Positions 16,375 through 26,131 of a DNA stretch of 64,000 nucleotides are shown here, piece by piece (within the stretch, counting starts at the first letter, position 1; every line of letters begins with the position of its first letter). Location: positions 248,001 to 312,000 of the forward strand of contig CAVZKG010000005.1 in NCBI GenBank assembly GCA_963775805.1, written 5' to 3'. The DNA is from JAFAMB01 sp963775805 (GTDB taxonomy: Bacteria; Verrucomicrobiota; Verrucomicrobiia; Chthoniobacterales; JAFAMB01). A model generated the notes under the pieces. The model saw only the letters and a program-made list of their open reading frames with translations. It had not been told where the DNA came from and searched no databases. The position numbers and the translations under genes are program-made.

Positions 16375-18232
16375 GCGTCTGTTGACTTATTACAATAGCG
16401 AGTTGCGCCACGTCCGCGAGATGGCAGCGGAGTTCGCTAGGGAGTTTCCAAAGATTGCGGGGAGGCTGGCACTCGACCGCGATGCGAAGGAAATCTGTCC
16501 CGATCCATACGTCGAACGGCTACTTGAGGGATTTGCTTTCCTCGCCGCGCGTGTCCATTTGAAACTGGATGCGGAGTTTCCGCGATTCACGCAGACGTTG
16601 CTGGAGACGGTTTATCCCCATTACCTTTGCCCAGTTCCGTCCATGGGCGTGGTACATTTCGAGCCCGATCCACGTGAACCGGGACCGGAGGATGGCTATC
16701 TGCTGGAGCGAGGAACCGCGTTGCGGAGCCAGAGCGACGAAACCCCTTGCCAATTCCGGACAGCCCATGAGGTGCGCCTTTGGCCGATAAAAATCAGCGA
16801 TGCCAAGTATTATACGCGCTCAATTGGCGAACTTGGTCTTCCCGGGTCTCTCGAAGCGAAGGCTGCCTTGGTCATCCGGCTCCAGACCACCGGAGACAAA
16901 AAATTCAAAGAGTTGAAATTGGACAGACTTCCGATCTTCCTTCGGGGCTCGGACGAAATTCCAATAGCGATTTACGAACAGATCTTCTCGCGCGGAAGGA
17001 ATGTAGTAATCCAGGCGCCGAAGGGCCTTGGAGAATTTCGCGAAATCCTGCCGGCTTCAACGATTCGGAGGGTCGGATTTGCGGAAGAGGAAGCCCTGTT
17101 ACCGAGTGGGCCCCGTAGCTTCGAAGGGTACAGGCTCCTCAAAGAATATTTTGCGTGCCCACAACGGTTCCTGTTTTTTGAGTTAACCGGGCTTCTGGCG
17201 GCTATTCAGCGATGCGACGGCGATAAATTGGAGATCGTGATTGCACTCCAGACGGCCGAGCCCAAGCTAGACAATCGCATTGAGGGAAACAGCTTCGCGC
17301 TCTATTGCACGCCGGTCATAAACCTCTTCCCAAAAAGACTGGATCCGGTTCTGGTTTCTGATCGATTTGCCGAATTTCACGTCGTGCCGGAACGGACCCG
17401 GCCCATTGACTTCGAAGTGTACGAAATCCAGCAGGTCGTTGGCGTTTTGGCCGACCTGCATGAAGAACAACGCTTCGAAGCGTTCTACTTCGCCAGAGAC
17501 GGCGATTCCCGTACCGGATCTTACTATACAGTTAACCGGATCCCGAGGGTGTTGACCGCGAAAGAAAAGAAATTTGGAGCCGTATCCTCCTACGCCGGCA
17601 GTGAGGTTTTCATTTCGCTGGTCGACTCCAAGATCGCGCCCTACAAGCGAGATCTAAACCAGCTAAATATAACGGCCCTCTGCACCAACAGGCATCTTCC
17701 GATTCAATTGCCGATCGGTTCCGGAAAAACCGATCTCGCCACAGATCTTTATTCGCCCGTTGCCAACATTCGCTGGTATGCTGCTCCGACTCTCCCGATC
17801 GCTTCTGTAGCGGAGGGAGATCCCTCCTGGCGAATTATCAATCATCTCTCCTTGAATTATCTCTCGCTCCTCGACAGCAAAGAAGGAGATGGCGCGGTCG
17901 CGTTACGGGATCTCTTGAAGCTTTACGTCAATCCAAACGATCTATACACGCTCCGGCAGATCGAAGGTATTCGATCGGTGGCTGCATCGCCGATCATTCG
18001 ACGGGTGGCAAGCGAAGGTCCGCTAACTTTCGCGCGCGGATTGGAGGTGAGCGTTATTTTCGATGAGTCGGCTTTTGAAGGCTCTGGCATTTTTATTCTT
18101 GGAGCGGTGCTATCGCAGTTTTTCGCTCGATACGTATCGATTAATTCATTCACCGAGACCGCAATTGTCTCACAACGACGCGGGGAGATCATGCGATGGC
18201 CGAGTCTAATCGGCAGACGTCAGATAGCATAG
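16367..18232 (+). CDS. tssF: T6SS baseplate protein TssF (VasA/ImpG)
   Basis: 621 residues, standard length. It opens with LTYYNSELRHVREMAAEFAREFPKIAGRL split across the family signature, then DPYVERLLEGFAFLAARV and FPRFTQTLLETVYPHYLCPVPSM. The C-terminus has IFGAVLSQFF-like SGIFILGAVLSQFFARYVSINSFTE segments. TssF and TssG form the baseplate wedge with TssE and TssK. It overlaps tssE at its start and tssG at its end. Confidence 0.95.
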   Translation: MDERLLTYYNSELRHVREMAAEFAREFPKIAGRLALDRDAKEICPDPYVERLLEGFAFLAARVHLKLDAEFPRFTQTLLETVYPHYLCPVPSMGVVHFEPDPREPGPEDGYLLERGTALRSQSDETPCQFRTAHEVRLWPIKISDAKYYTRSIGELGLPGSLEAKAALVIRLQTTGDKKFKELKLDRLPIFLRGSDEIPIAIYEQIFSRGRNVVIQAPKGLGEFREILPASTIRRVGFAEEEALLPSGPRSFEGYRLLKEYFACPQRFLFFELTGLLAAIQRCDGDKLEIVIALQTAEPKLDNRIEGNSFALYCTPVINLFPKRLDPVLVSDRFAEFHVVPERTRPIDFEVYEIQQVVGVLADLHEEQRFEAFYFARDGDSRTGSYYTVNRIPRVLTAKEKKFGAVSSYAGSEVFISLVDSKIAPYKRDLNQLNITALCTNRHLPIQLPIGSGKTDLATDLYSPVANIRWYAAPTLPIASVAEGDPSWRIINHLSLNYLSLLDSKEGDGAVALRDLLKLYVNPNDLYTLRQIEGIRSVAASPIIRRVASEGPLTFARGLEVSVIFDESAFEGSGIFILGAVLSQFFARYVSINSFTETAIVSQRRGEIMRWPSLIGRRQIA

Positions 18233-19212
18233 CCGTGGAAATGGCTTTGCGGCCATACGCGTTCAATTTCTTCCAGGCGGTGCGGCGGTTGGAGGCGGAA
18301 CATCCGTCATGGCCACGAGTCGGATCCTCAATGCGTCTGGAAGAAGACTATTTGCGATTCTGTCAGATTCCCTCTTTGGCCTTCGCTCCCTCCAGTATCG
18401 AGCAGATTCAGCAGGTGGAAGATGTCGTTCGGATGCACGTGAATTTTCTTGGTCTGTTCGGTCCAAACGGTCCCTTGCCGCAGCACCTGACGGAATTTGC
18501 GCGCGACCGGATGAGAAATTCCCATGACCCGACATTTGTCCGGTTTATGGACATTTTTCATCACCGGATGCTTTCATTCTTTTACCGGGCATGGGCCAAC
18601 AACGAAAAGAGTGTCGATTTCGATCGGACGGCTGAAGCGCGTTATGCGGACTACTTCGGAAGTCTTTTTGGGATTGGCACCGCTTCGCTGCAGAATCGGG
18701 ATTCGGTGCCAGATTGGACGAAGATCCACTTCGCCGGACGGTTGACCGCGCAAACGCGCAACGCTGAGGGTCTCGAAGCAATCCTTGCGAACTATTTCGA
18801 AATACCGACCAGGATCCGGGAGTTTCAGGGATACTGGATGAAAATTCCGAAAGAAAATCAGTGCCGACTGGGCGAAACACCCGAAACGGGCAGCCTCGGC
18901 GTCAATGCGATTGCCGGGGAACGAAAGTATGAGGCCCAGTTAAAATTTCGAATACTCATGGGCCCGATGGATTTCGCAGACCTGCAACGTCTTGTTCCCG
19001 TTGGTCCAAGCTTCAGGCGCTTGAAGGATTGGGTCCTGAATTATGTGAACAAAGAGTTATACTGGGATCTCCAGTGTATCGTGAAGGCAATGGATGTTCC
19101 TGGCGTCGTTCTTGGCCAGGGAGCCATGCTTGGCTGGACCTCCTGGCTTAAGAGCCAAGAGTTTACGCGGGATGCGGGCGATCCTGTTTTTGATCCCGAT
19201 AGTTACGATTAG
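18196..19212 (+). CDS. tssG: T6SS baseplate protein TssG (VasB/ImpH)
   Basis: 338 residues. RPYAFNFFQAVRRLE near residue 20 and GLFGPNGPLPQHLTEFARDR near residue 90 are TssG hallmarks. The ATG at 18196 overlaps tssF by 37 bp and has a GGGGAG Shine-Dalgarno sequence about 8 bp upstream; an internal ATG at 18241 is the alternative. TssG pairs with two TssF copies in the baseplate. A 214-bp gap follows before clpV. Confidence 0.94.
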   Translation: MAESNRQTSDSIAVEMALRPYAFNFFQAVRRLEAEHPSWPRVGSSMRLEEDYLRFCQIPSLAFAPSSIEQIQQVEDVVRMHVNFLGLFGPNGPLPQHLTEFARDRMRNSHDPTFVRFMDIFHHRMLSFFYRAWANNEKSVDFDRTAEARYADYFGSLFGIGTASLQNRDSVPDWTKIHFAGRLTAQTRNAEGLEAILANYFEIPTRIREFQGYWMKIPKENQCRLGETPETGSLGVNAIAGERKYEAQLKFRILMGPMDFADLQRLVPVGPSFRRLKDWVLNYVNKELYWDLQCIVKAMDVPGVVLGQGAMLGWTSWLKSQEFTRDAGDPVFDPDSYD

Positions 19213-19426
19213 AAGACAATCATCTTTGAAGAAGTAAGGAATCGAGCTCGGCGATCGTTTAGCATTGATAGCGACTGTGAAATTGAATAGACAATAACGA
19301 TAGGCTCGAACAACGCCGTAGCCCGCGAGAATCACCTCCGGCGCTAAAAAATGGCGTATGACTTATTTATACAAAATCTAGTATTCGAATCCGAACGTAG
19401 AACCACGGAACTCGGGGCTACAACGC
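19213..19426 (+). other. tssG-clpV intergenic region
   Basis: No gene is supported. An AT-rich stretch around 19355-19382 (gacttatttatacaaaat) could carry a promoter for clpV, but no good -35/-10 pair was identified. Confidence 0.3.
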
Positions 19427-22138
19427 ATGGCTGAAATCAAAAGATCGATTCTTTTCGGGAAATTAAATCCGATCGCTTACAAAGCGGTCGAAAGTGCAAC
19501 TATCCTTTGTAAAATCCGGGGTAACCCGTATGTCGAGTTAGTCCATTGGCTAAATCAAATATTCCAATTGGCCGACTCAGACGTTCACAAGATTGTCAAA
19601 CATTTCGAAGTCAATGGCTCGCGAGTAGCAACAGATTTGACAGCGGCTTTGGACAGGCTGCCGCGCGGAGCCACATCGATCTCGGATTTCTCTCCCCACC
19701 TCGAAGAGGCCGTTGAGCGTGGCTGGGTGTTTGGGTCACTTTTGTTCGGGGAGAACAAAGTCCGAACCGGGCACGTGGTGGTGGCACTGTTGAAGACGCC
19801 GAGCCTGCGTAATGTTTTCCTGAGTCTCTCCAAAGAGTTCGCGAACATAAAACTGGAGTCACTCACCGACAACTTCCACAAAGTGGTCGCCGGATCGCCG
19901 GAAGAGTCACTCGGCACGGCCGAGCAAAGCGGCGCCGCCGGAGCTGCTCCTGGGGAAACCAGCGGGGCAATGGCTCCCGGCGCAATGGGCAAACAGGAGG
20001 CGCTGGCGAAATTCTCGGTCGATCTCACCGAAAAAGCTCGCAAGGGTGAAATCGATCCGATTCTCGGTCGCGACGGAGAAATTCGGCAAATCGTCGATAT
20101 ACTCATGCGGCGCCGCCAGAATAACCCAATTCTGACGGGTGAAGCCGGGGTCGGAAAAACGGCTGTGGTGGAAGGATTCGCTTTGCGAATCGCTGCCGGT
20201 GACATCCCGCCGGCGCTAAAAGAGGTTGTTCTGAGGACGTTGGATCTTGGTCTACTTCAAGCCGGGGCGAGCATGAAAGGGGAATTCGAGAACCGATTGC
20301 GCCAGGTGATTGATGAAGTCCAGGCCTCTCCAAAACCGATTATTCTCTTCATTGATGAAGCACATACCTTGATCGGAGCCGGCGGTGCTGCCGGGCAAGG
20401 GGATGCAGCCAATCTTCTAAAACCGGCCCTTGCCCGCGGGACGTTACGTACCATAGCCGCAACCACCTGGGCCGAGTATAAGAAATACTTTGAGAAAGAT
20501 CCTGCGCTGACCCGCCGGTTCCAAGTGATCAAAATTGACGAACCGGACGAAGAAAAAGCAGTCCTCATGATTCGTGGGCTAGGGCCAGTGCTCGAGAAGC
20601 ACCACAAGGTGCATCTGCTCGACGAGGCATTGGTCGCAGCAGCTCGCTTGTCGCATCGTTATATTCCTTCGCGCCAACTGCCGGACAAGGCGGTTAGTCT
20701 TATCGATACTGCTTGCGCCAGAGTCGCGATTAGCCAACATGCAACCCCTCCGGCTTTGGAGGATTGTCACAGGCGCATTTCGGCTCTTGAAAGCGAGCTG
20801 GCTATTATTAACCGGGAATCGGCTATTGGCATCGATCACGCCCAGCGGATACACGATGTGGAGGCGGATCTGAAGACTGAAAAGGAACGGCTAGCGACTC
20901 TCGAAGCCGCTTACAAAAAGGAGAAAACGGTCGTCGACGAGATCCTGGGGCTGCGTCGGAAACTGCGCCTGGATGGTGATACCTCCCAGCCGAAAGAAGG
21001 TCCTGCGAAAATTGAACAGACAAAGGAGGAAGAACCCAAACCGGAAGATCGCGACGCGCTGCTGGCGAAGCTTCGCGGATTCGAAAAAGAGCTGACGGCT
21101 CTTCAGGGCGAAAATCCTCTGATCCACCCGAGCGTCGACGAGCAGGCAGTGGCTTCGGTCGTTGCCGATTGGACCGGCATCCCTGTGGGTCGAATGGTCA
21201 AGAATGAGATTCAAGCTGTGCTTAGTCTCGCGGATAGCCTCGAAAAGAGAGTTATCGGGCAAAGACACGGTCTCGAGGCAATCGCGAAGCGGATCCAGAC
21301 GTCACGCGCCGGGCTGGATAATCCTACGAAGCCAATCGGAGTCTTTCTCCTTGCTGGCCCCAGCGGAGTCGGAAAAACTGAAACTGCGCTGGCGCTTTCG
21401 GAAACGCTCTATGGTGGTGAGAGCAACATCATCACGATTAACATGAGTGAATTCCAGGAGGCGCATACGGTTTCGACGCTGAAAGGTGCACCTCCCGGTT
21501 ACGTTGGTTATGGCGAAGGAGGCATCTTGACGGAGGCCGTTCGCCGTCGTCCGTATAGCGTGGTGCTGCTGGACGAAGTCGAGAAGGCGCATCCGGACGT
21601 GCACGAAATCTTCTTTCAGGTCTTTGACAAGGGGATGATGGAAGATGGCGAAGGCCGACTGATCGACTTCAAGAATACGATCATTTTGCTCACGACCAAT
21701 GTCGGAAGCGATTTGATCATGAACATGTGCAAAGACCCTGAGATGATGCCATCTCCGGACGGAGTTGCAAAAGCGCTACGGGCGCCATTGTTGAAAGTGT
21801 TTCCTGCGGCTCTGCTCGGTCGTTTAGTCGTTATACCGTATTACCCATTGAGCGATGCGATGCTGCGCTCGATCATTCGACTCCAACTCAGTCGCATTCA
21901 AAACCGTGTCAGCGAAAATCGAGACATTGAATTCAATTACGACGATGCGGTCGTCGATCTGATCGCCAGCCGGTGCACCGAACTCGAGAGCGGTGGCCGA
22001 ATGGTGGACGCGATTTTGACACAGACGCTTCTCCCTGAGATCAGCCGCGAGCTCTTGAACCGGCTTATGGAAGGAGCTCCCCCTCATAAAGTGGGAGTGA
22101 CAGTGAAAGATGGAAGCTTCGCCTATCATTACGAATAA
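19427..22138 (+). CDS. clpV: T6SS sheath-recycling AAA+ ATPase ClpV (TssH)
   Basis: 903 residues. It has an N-terminal Clp-N-like domain (about 10-155), first AAA+ module with Walker A GEAGVGKT (238-245) and Walker B IDEAH (309-313), a middle coiled coil containing a charged low-complexity insert (near residues 520-545), and a second module with Walker A GPSGVGKT (644-651) and LLDEVEKAH. ClpV disassembles contracted TssBC sheaths for reuse. The length and middle domain fit ClpV rather than ClpB, and the T6SS context confirms it. Confidence 0.96.
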   Translation: MAEIKRSILFGKLNPIAYKAVESATILCKIRGNPYVELVHWLNQIFQLADSDVHKIVKHFEVNGSRVATDLTAALDRLPRGATSISDFSPHLEEAVERGWVFGSLLFGENKVRTGHVVVALLKTPSLRNVFLSLSKEFANIKLESLTDNFHKVVAGSPEESLGTAEQSGAAGAAPGETSGAMAPGAMGKQEALAKFSVDLTEKARKGEIDPILGRDGEIRQIVDILMRRRQNNPILTGEAGVGKTAVVEGFALRIAAGDIPPALKEVVLRTLDLGLLQAGASMKGEFENRLRQVIDEVQASPKPIILFIDEAHTLIGAGGAAGQGDAANLLKPALARGTLRTIAATTWAEYKKYFEKDPALTRRFQVIKIDEPDEEKAVLMIRGLGPVLEKHHKVHLLDEALVAAARLSHRYIPSRQLPDKAVSLIDTACARVAISQHATPPALEDCHRRISALESELAIINRESAIGIDHAQRIHDVEADLKTEKERLATLEAAYKKEKTVVDEILGLRRKLRLDGDTSQPKEGPAKIEQTKEEEPKPEDRDALLAKLRGFEKELTALQGENPLIHPSVDEQAVASVVADWTGIPVGRMVKNEIQAVLSLADSLEKRVIGQRHGLEAIAKRIQTSRAGLDNPTKPIGVFLLAGPSGVGKTETALALSETLYGGESNIITINMSEFQEAHTVSTLKGAPPGYVGYGEGGILTEAVRRRPYSVVLLDEVEKAHPDVHEIFFQVFDKGMMEDGEGRLIDFKNTIILLTTNVGSDLIMNMCKDPEMMPSPDGVAKALRAPLLKVFPAALLGRLVVIPYYPLSDAMLRSIIRLQLSRIQNRVSENRDIEFNYDDAVVDLIASRCTELESGGRMVDAILTQTLLPEISRELLNRLMEGAPPHKVGVTVKDGSFAYHYE

Positions 22139-22208
22139 ACAGAAAGTAAGCGAAGCATCCGGTTTCACCTCCAGGATGCTAGAAACAAGAAGTACAGCCG
22201 GGCGCAGC

Positions 22209-22224
22209 TCGATCAGCTGATCGA
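22209..22224. repeat. 16-bp perfect palindrome upstream of the transposase gene
   Basis: TCGATCAGCTGATCGA, 33 bp before the transposase ATG and 70 bp after the clpV stop. REP-associated transposases act on palindromic sites, so this may be a recognition hairpin; a matching copy on the other side of the gene was not found. Confidence 0.4.
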
Positions 22225-22256
22225 CGCGTCACTATTAAAATGGTAGACGTTGCGCA

Positions 22257-23288
22257 ATGGCTCGACCGCTTCGAGTGACGGTTCCCGGAGCCTGGTATCA
22301 TGTGATTGCCAGAGGGCTGGATCGCAGAGTGATCTTCCATTCTGAAGCGTACTACCAAAAGTTTGAGACTTTATTGGCTATGCTTTCCGAGCGATTTGGC
22401 GTCAGGCTGCATACCTACGTGCTAATGCCGAATCACTATCACCTGCAAATCGAGACTCCCCGGTTGAACTTGAGTGAGGTGATGCGATGGCTGAACATTT
22501 CATACGCAATCTGGTTCAACCGCAAGACTCGAAGAAACGGTCCGTTGTTCCAGGGGCGATTTAAGGCCGTATTGCACGATTCGAGTGAAGCGGCCTGGAC
22601 CATTCACGAATATATCCATCTCAATCCTGTACGAGTGAAACGCTTCGGGGCGGGCCGATCGGATCTTGGGGGGCCTGGCCCAGAGCAGATCACCGAGATG
22701 GTGAAGGAACTACAGGAGTTCCAGTGGAGTTCCTACCGGGCATACGCTGGGTACGCGCCGGTTTTGAAATGGTTGTCGACGCGAGAAGTTCTGTCGTGGT
22801 TACCGGCAAGGACGGGCCACGGGAAACAGAGTCAATATCGGCGGCGGTTCAGGGAAAAAATCGGTGCTGGAGATTTCGGGCTCGACTGGAAAGAAAGAGT
22901 TGCTGGAGGATTGATCCTTGGTGGGAAAGATTTCGTCATGAAAGTCCGGAGGGCGATGCAAGGGGACCGGATTGAGCAGAAATCGTTGAGGGCACTGGAA
23001 ACGCCGCCAGTGGACTGGGAACGAGTTGTCGCTGCGATTGAACAATTGTGGAGTGAACCATGGGAGCAGCTGAGTCAGCGGCACGGTGATCCGGGTCGTG
23101 AGTTGGCAATGTTGATCGCGCGCCGATACGGAGGGATGAGTTTGCGCGAGATCGGCGACGCGGTGGGCGGGCTTCAATATCCTGCGGTGAGCGATGCTGT
23201 GCGGCGCACTTCGGCGCAATTGGAGATCGATCAAGAGCTTAAAAAGAGATTTAAAAGGATCTGTAAAATCTTGAGACTGCAGATCTGA
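22257..23288 (+). CDS. REP-associated tyrosine transposase (Y1/HUH family, RAYT)
   Basis: 343 residues. MARPLRVTVPGAWYHVIARG at the start, then the HUH metal-binding motif in PNHYHLQIE (about residues 60-68), and HEYIHLNPVRV containing the Y1-type tyrosine region. The C-terminus (about 280-343) has a helix-turn-helix resembling DnaA domain IV (MSLREIGDAVGG). RAYTs are domesticated single-strand transposases that process REP palindromes. It lies between clpV and vgrG, in the same direction, and ends 28 bp before vgrG, so it interrupts the T6SS operon without breaking any gene. Confidence 0.93.
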   Translation: MARPLRVTVPGAWYHVIARGLDRRVIFHSEAYYQKFETLLAMLSERFGVRLHTYVLMPNHYHLQIETPRLNLSEVMRWLNISYAIWFNRKTRRNGPLFQGRFKAVLHDSSEAAWTIHEYIHLNPVRVKRFGAGRSDLGGPGPEQITEMVKELQEFQWSSYRAYAGYAPVLKWLSTREVLSWLPARTGHGKQSQYRRRFREKIGAGDFGLDWKERVAGGLILGGKDFVMKVRRAMQGDRIEQKSLRALETPPVDWERVVAAIEQLWSEPWEQLSQRHGDPGRELAMLIARRYGGMSLREIGDAVGGLQYPAVSDAVRRTSAQLEIDQELKKRFKRICKILRLQI

Positions 23289-23316
23289 CCCTATTAAGTG
23301 GAGCTTAGCGGAATTT

Positions 23317-25614
23317 ATGCCGACATTCACACAATCGAATCGGGCTCTGCAGGTCACAACGCCCCTTGGCGACGACAAACTGCTTGTAACCGGTTTCCGC
23401 GGGACTGAGACGCTCAGTACACTTTTTCTTTTTGAGATCGACTTGATCGCCGACAACTCAACGCAGGTCGATTTCAGCAAACTTGTCGGGAAAGAAATCA
23501 CATTGAAGGTTTCGACGCCAGGGAGTGGAAGCGATTCAGTGTGGCGTTACGTCGACGGAATCTGCGCCGCTTTTTCGCAAGGCGAACGGAACGATCGTTT
23601 CACTAAATTCACGGCAGAAGTGGTTCCGAAAGTGTGGCTTCTGACGCAGCAATCGCAGAGCCGTATATTCCAGCAGAAATCGGTCCCGGACATTCTCAAA
23701 GCGGTTCTTACCGGGATCGATTGTGAATGGAAACTCCAGGGGCAATATGAGCCGCGTGAATATTGCGTCCAATACCGGGAAGCCGACTTCGATTTCGCCA
23801 GCCGGCTGATGGAAGAAGAAGGAATTTTTTATTTCTTCGATCATAGCGAGAGCGGACACAAAATGATCGTTGCGGACTCGTCGCAGGCGCATGACGAAGT
23901 CCCGGGATTAACCACCGTCCGATACGGGATGATCGAAGGGGGAGCGAGAATCGCAGATCACATTTATGAATGGCGGAAAATTCAGTCCCTGCGAACCGGG
24001 AAGTACACTCTTTGGGATCACAACTTCCAACAGCCGACGCAGAACCTGGAAGCCAAAACGGATATCACCGACTCGATTCAGGCCGGAACGGTTTCCCACA
24101 AGTTGAAGGATTCGACCAACGGGACTCTGGAGCGGTACGATTTTCCAGGCGCGTATGCGGTCCGTTTCGATGGGGTCAGTCCTAGCGGCGGCGCACAATC
24201 GAGCCGGCTGCAGAAGATTCTCGATGACAAAGACCGGACGGTAAAACTTCGGATGCAGGCGGCCGCCGTCGAGACGCTTCAGATCGATGGAAAGTCTTCT
24301 TGTACAAATTTCGTCGCCGGACACAAGTTCACTCTCGACCGGCATTTTGATGCGGATGGAGATTATGTCCTGGTGTCGGTGATCCACGAAGGTTCAATCG
24401 TGGACGGGTATACCTCGGGAGGGCAGGGGGATACATTCAATTACACGAACAGCTTCGGCTGTATCCCGTTTCAGCTTCCGTATCGACCCGCGTACAAGAC
24501 TCCGAGACCATTCGTCCACGGCGTTCAAAACGCGATCGTCACCGGTCCTTCCGGTGAAGAGATTTTCACCGACAAATATGGTCGGGTAAAAGTGCAGTTC
24601 TACTGGGACCGCCAGGGTAAAAAGGATGCGAACAGTTCCTGCTGGCTTCGAGTGGGCTCGAGTTGGGCCGGCAAACAATGGGGATTCATCCAGATTCCGC
24701 GAATAGGCCAGGAAGTTCTTGTCGCGTTTGTGGAAGGCAACCCGGATGAGCCGGTGATTGTGGGCAGTGTCTGGAATCCAGAGACGATGCCGACTTACGC
24801 CTTACCCGACAACAAGACGCGGAGCGGCCTCCAGACAAGATCAAGCATGGGGGGCGCTGCGGCCAACTATAACGAGATCCGGTTTGAAGATAAAAAAGGG
24901 AGTGAGGAACTGTATACCCACGCCGAAAAGGATCAGAACGGCATCGTCGAACACGACAAAACACTTTCAGTCGGCAATGACCAGACGGAGGTGGTGCAGC
25001 GGGACAAAACCGGTACCGTACAACGCGATAAATTTGAGACGGTCGATCGCGATAGATCTCAAACGATCCACCGCAACAAATCGATCCAAGTTGACGCAAA
25101 TCACATGGAACAGATCGGTGCCGCAATGACCGTGGTCGTTGGGTCCAGTCTCACGGAGAACGTTGGCGTGAACTACGCTGAAACCGTCGGGGCTGCGATG
25201 GAACTTACCGTCGGCGCAGCATTAGCCGTGACAGTGGGTGCCGCAATGGCGGAAACTGTTGGCGCTACTAAATCAGAATCTGTTGGGATTAATCGATCTG
25301 TCAACGTCGGAGGCAACAATACGCTGAATGTGGGTAAAAACCTGACAGAGAACGTCTCGGGTGATCGCAATGTCGCCGTAGAAAAGAATCTGATCGAGCG
25401 CGTCAGCGGCCAGCACAAAGAGTCAGTCGAGAAAGAATTCATACTGAATGCGAAGAAAATCCAGATCGTTGCCGAGGACGAAATCGAATTGAAAACCGGC
25501 AGCGCGACTCTGACCCTCAAAAAGAACGGCGACATCACATTGGACGGGGGCAAGATTAACATCAAAGGGAGCGGCGATATCATCATCAAAGGTAGTCAAA
25601 TCAAGGAGAATTAA
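23317..25614 (+). CDS. vgrG: T6SS spike protein VgrG (TssI)
   Basis: 765 residues. The N-terminal gp27-like region has FLFEIDLIADN and the YREADFDFASRLMEEEGIFYFFDH signature in pieces; the gp5 OB-fold shows GRVKVQFYWDR, SSCWLRVG, GKQWGFIQIPRIGQEVLVAF and GNPDEPVIVGSVWN. The C-terminal needle (about 560-765) is a long run of short 'VG/TVGAA' repeats ending in a hydrophobic beta-helix. There is no extra effector domain. Its TAA overlaps the ATG of the next gene by one base, so cargo genes are translated with it. Confidence 0.97.
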   Translation: MPTFTQSNRALQVTTPLGDDKLLVTGFRGTETLSTLFLFEIDLIADNSTQVDFSKLVGKEITLKVSTPGSGSDSVWRYVDGICAAFSQGERNDRFTKFTAEVVPKVWLLTQQSQSRIFQQKSVPDILKAVLTGIDCEWKLQGQYEPREYCVQYREADFDFASRLMEEEGIFYFFDHSESGHKMIVADSSQAHDEVPGLTTVRYGMIEGGARIADHIYEWRKIQSLRTGKYTLWDHNFQQPTQNLEAKTDITDSIQAGTVSHKLKDSTNGTLERYDFPGAYAVRFDGVSPSGGAQSSRLQKILDDKDRTVKLRMQAAAVETLQIDGKSSCTNFVAGHKFTLDRHFDADGDYVLVSVIHEGSIVDGYTSGGQGDTFNYTNSFGCIPFQLPYRPAYKTPRPFVHGVQNAIVTGPSGEEIFTDKYGRVKVQFYWDRQGKKDANSSCWLRVGSSWAGKQWGFIQIPRIGQEVLVAFVEGNPDEPVIVGSVWNPETMPTYALPDNKTRSGLQTRSSMGGAAANYNEIRFEDKKGSEELYTHAEKDQNGIVEHDKTLSVGNDQTEVVQRDKTGTVQRDKFETVDRDRSQTIHRNKSIQVDANHMEQIGAAMTVVVGSSLTENVGVNYAETVGAAMELTVGAALAVTVGAAMAETVGATKSESVGINRSVNVGGNNTLNVGKNLTENVSGDRNVAVEKNLIERVSGQHKESVEKEFILNAKKIQIVAEDEIELKTGSATLTLKKNGDITLDGGKINIKGSGDIIIKGSQIKEN

Positions 25615-26114
25615 TGCGCGAAACCGGTTTTGTCGATTTGAACCAGGGGTTGATTGCAGTGGGTAAAAACTACTGCATTGGCACTCTATTGGAGATCGGG
25701 TCAGACGGTGCTCCTATCGTCGATTACCGTGGTAACGAAATGGGCCCGCTGCGAGCGAGGACCGTCGTAGTGGTCCCACCGGCAGAGGCGCGGGATATTT
25801 TGGGGAGACAGGTTCTTTTAATATTCGAGGACGAGGAAATGGCCCGTCCGATCATCGCGGGATTTGTTCGTGACACAATTGTTTCGCGATCGGAAGAAGC
25901 ACCGGCACAATCCGAAACCTTGCGATCGGATTTCCGGTTGGAATCCGAGAAGAGTAGCACGCGTATCGAAGACGATGAAGAGGTACTCATGGTCTGCGGG
26001 AAAAGCTCGATAAAACTTCGAGCCGACGGAAAAGTGATAATTAAAGGGACAGAGATCGTTAGCCGATCCTCCGGAGCTAACAAGATCAAAGGCGCGTCGG
26101 TTAACATTAACTAA
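25614..26114 (+). CDS. DUF6484 T6SS accessory protein
   Basis: 166 residues. A small beta-barrel-like region (about 15-85) contains IGTLLEIGSDGAPIVDYRG and VLLIFEDEEMARPIIAGFV, characteristic of DUF6484 proteins found next to VgrG. The C-terminus has a short beta-strand stretch (KVIIKGTEIVSRSSG) echoing the VgrG needle. It likely helps load or cap cargo on the spike; no direct function is established. It overlaps the vgrG stop by one base. Confidence 0.8.
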   Translation: MRETGFVDLNQGLIAVGKNYCIGTLLEIGSDGAPIVDYRGNEMGPLRARTVVVVPPAEARDILGRQVLLIFEDEEMARPIIAGFVRDTIVSRSEEAPAQSETLRSDFRLESEKSSTRIEDDEEVLMVCGKSSIKLRADGKVIIKGTEIVSRSSGANKIKGASVNIN

Positions 26115-26131
26115 ATCAAAGAAATCGAAAA

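Noticed and set aside
24686..25129. Other-strand and other-frame open readings inside vgrG
   Set aside because: Shadows of the VgrG needle repeats; no independent evidence.
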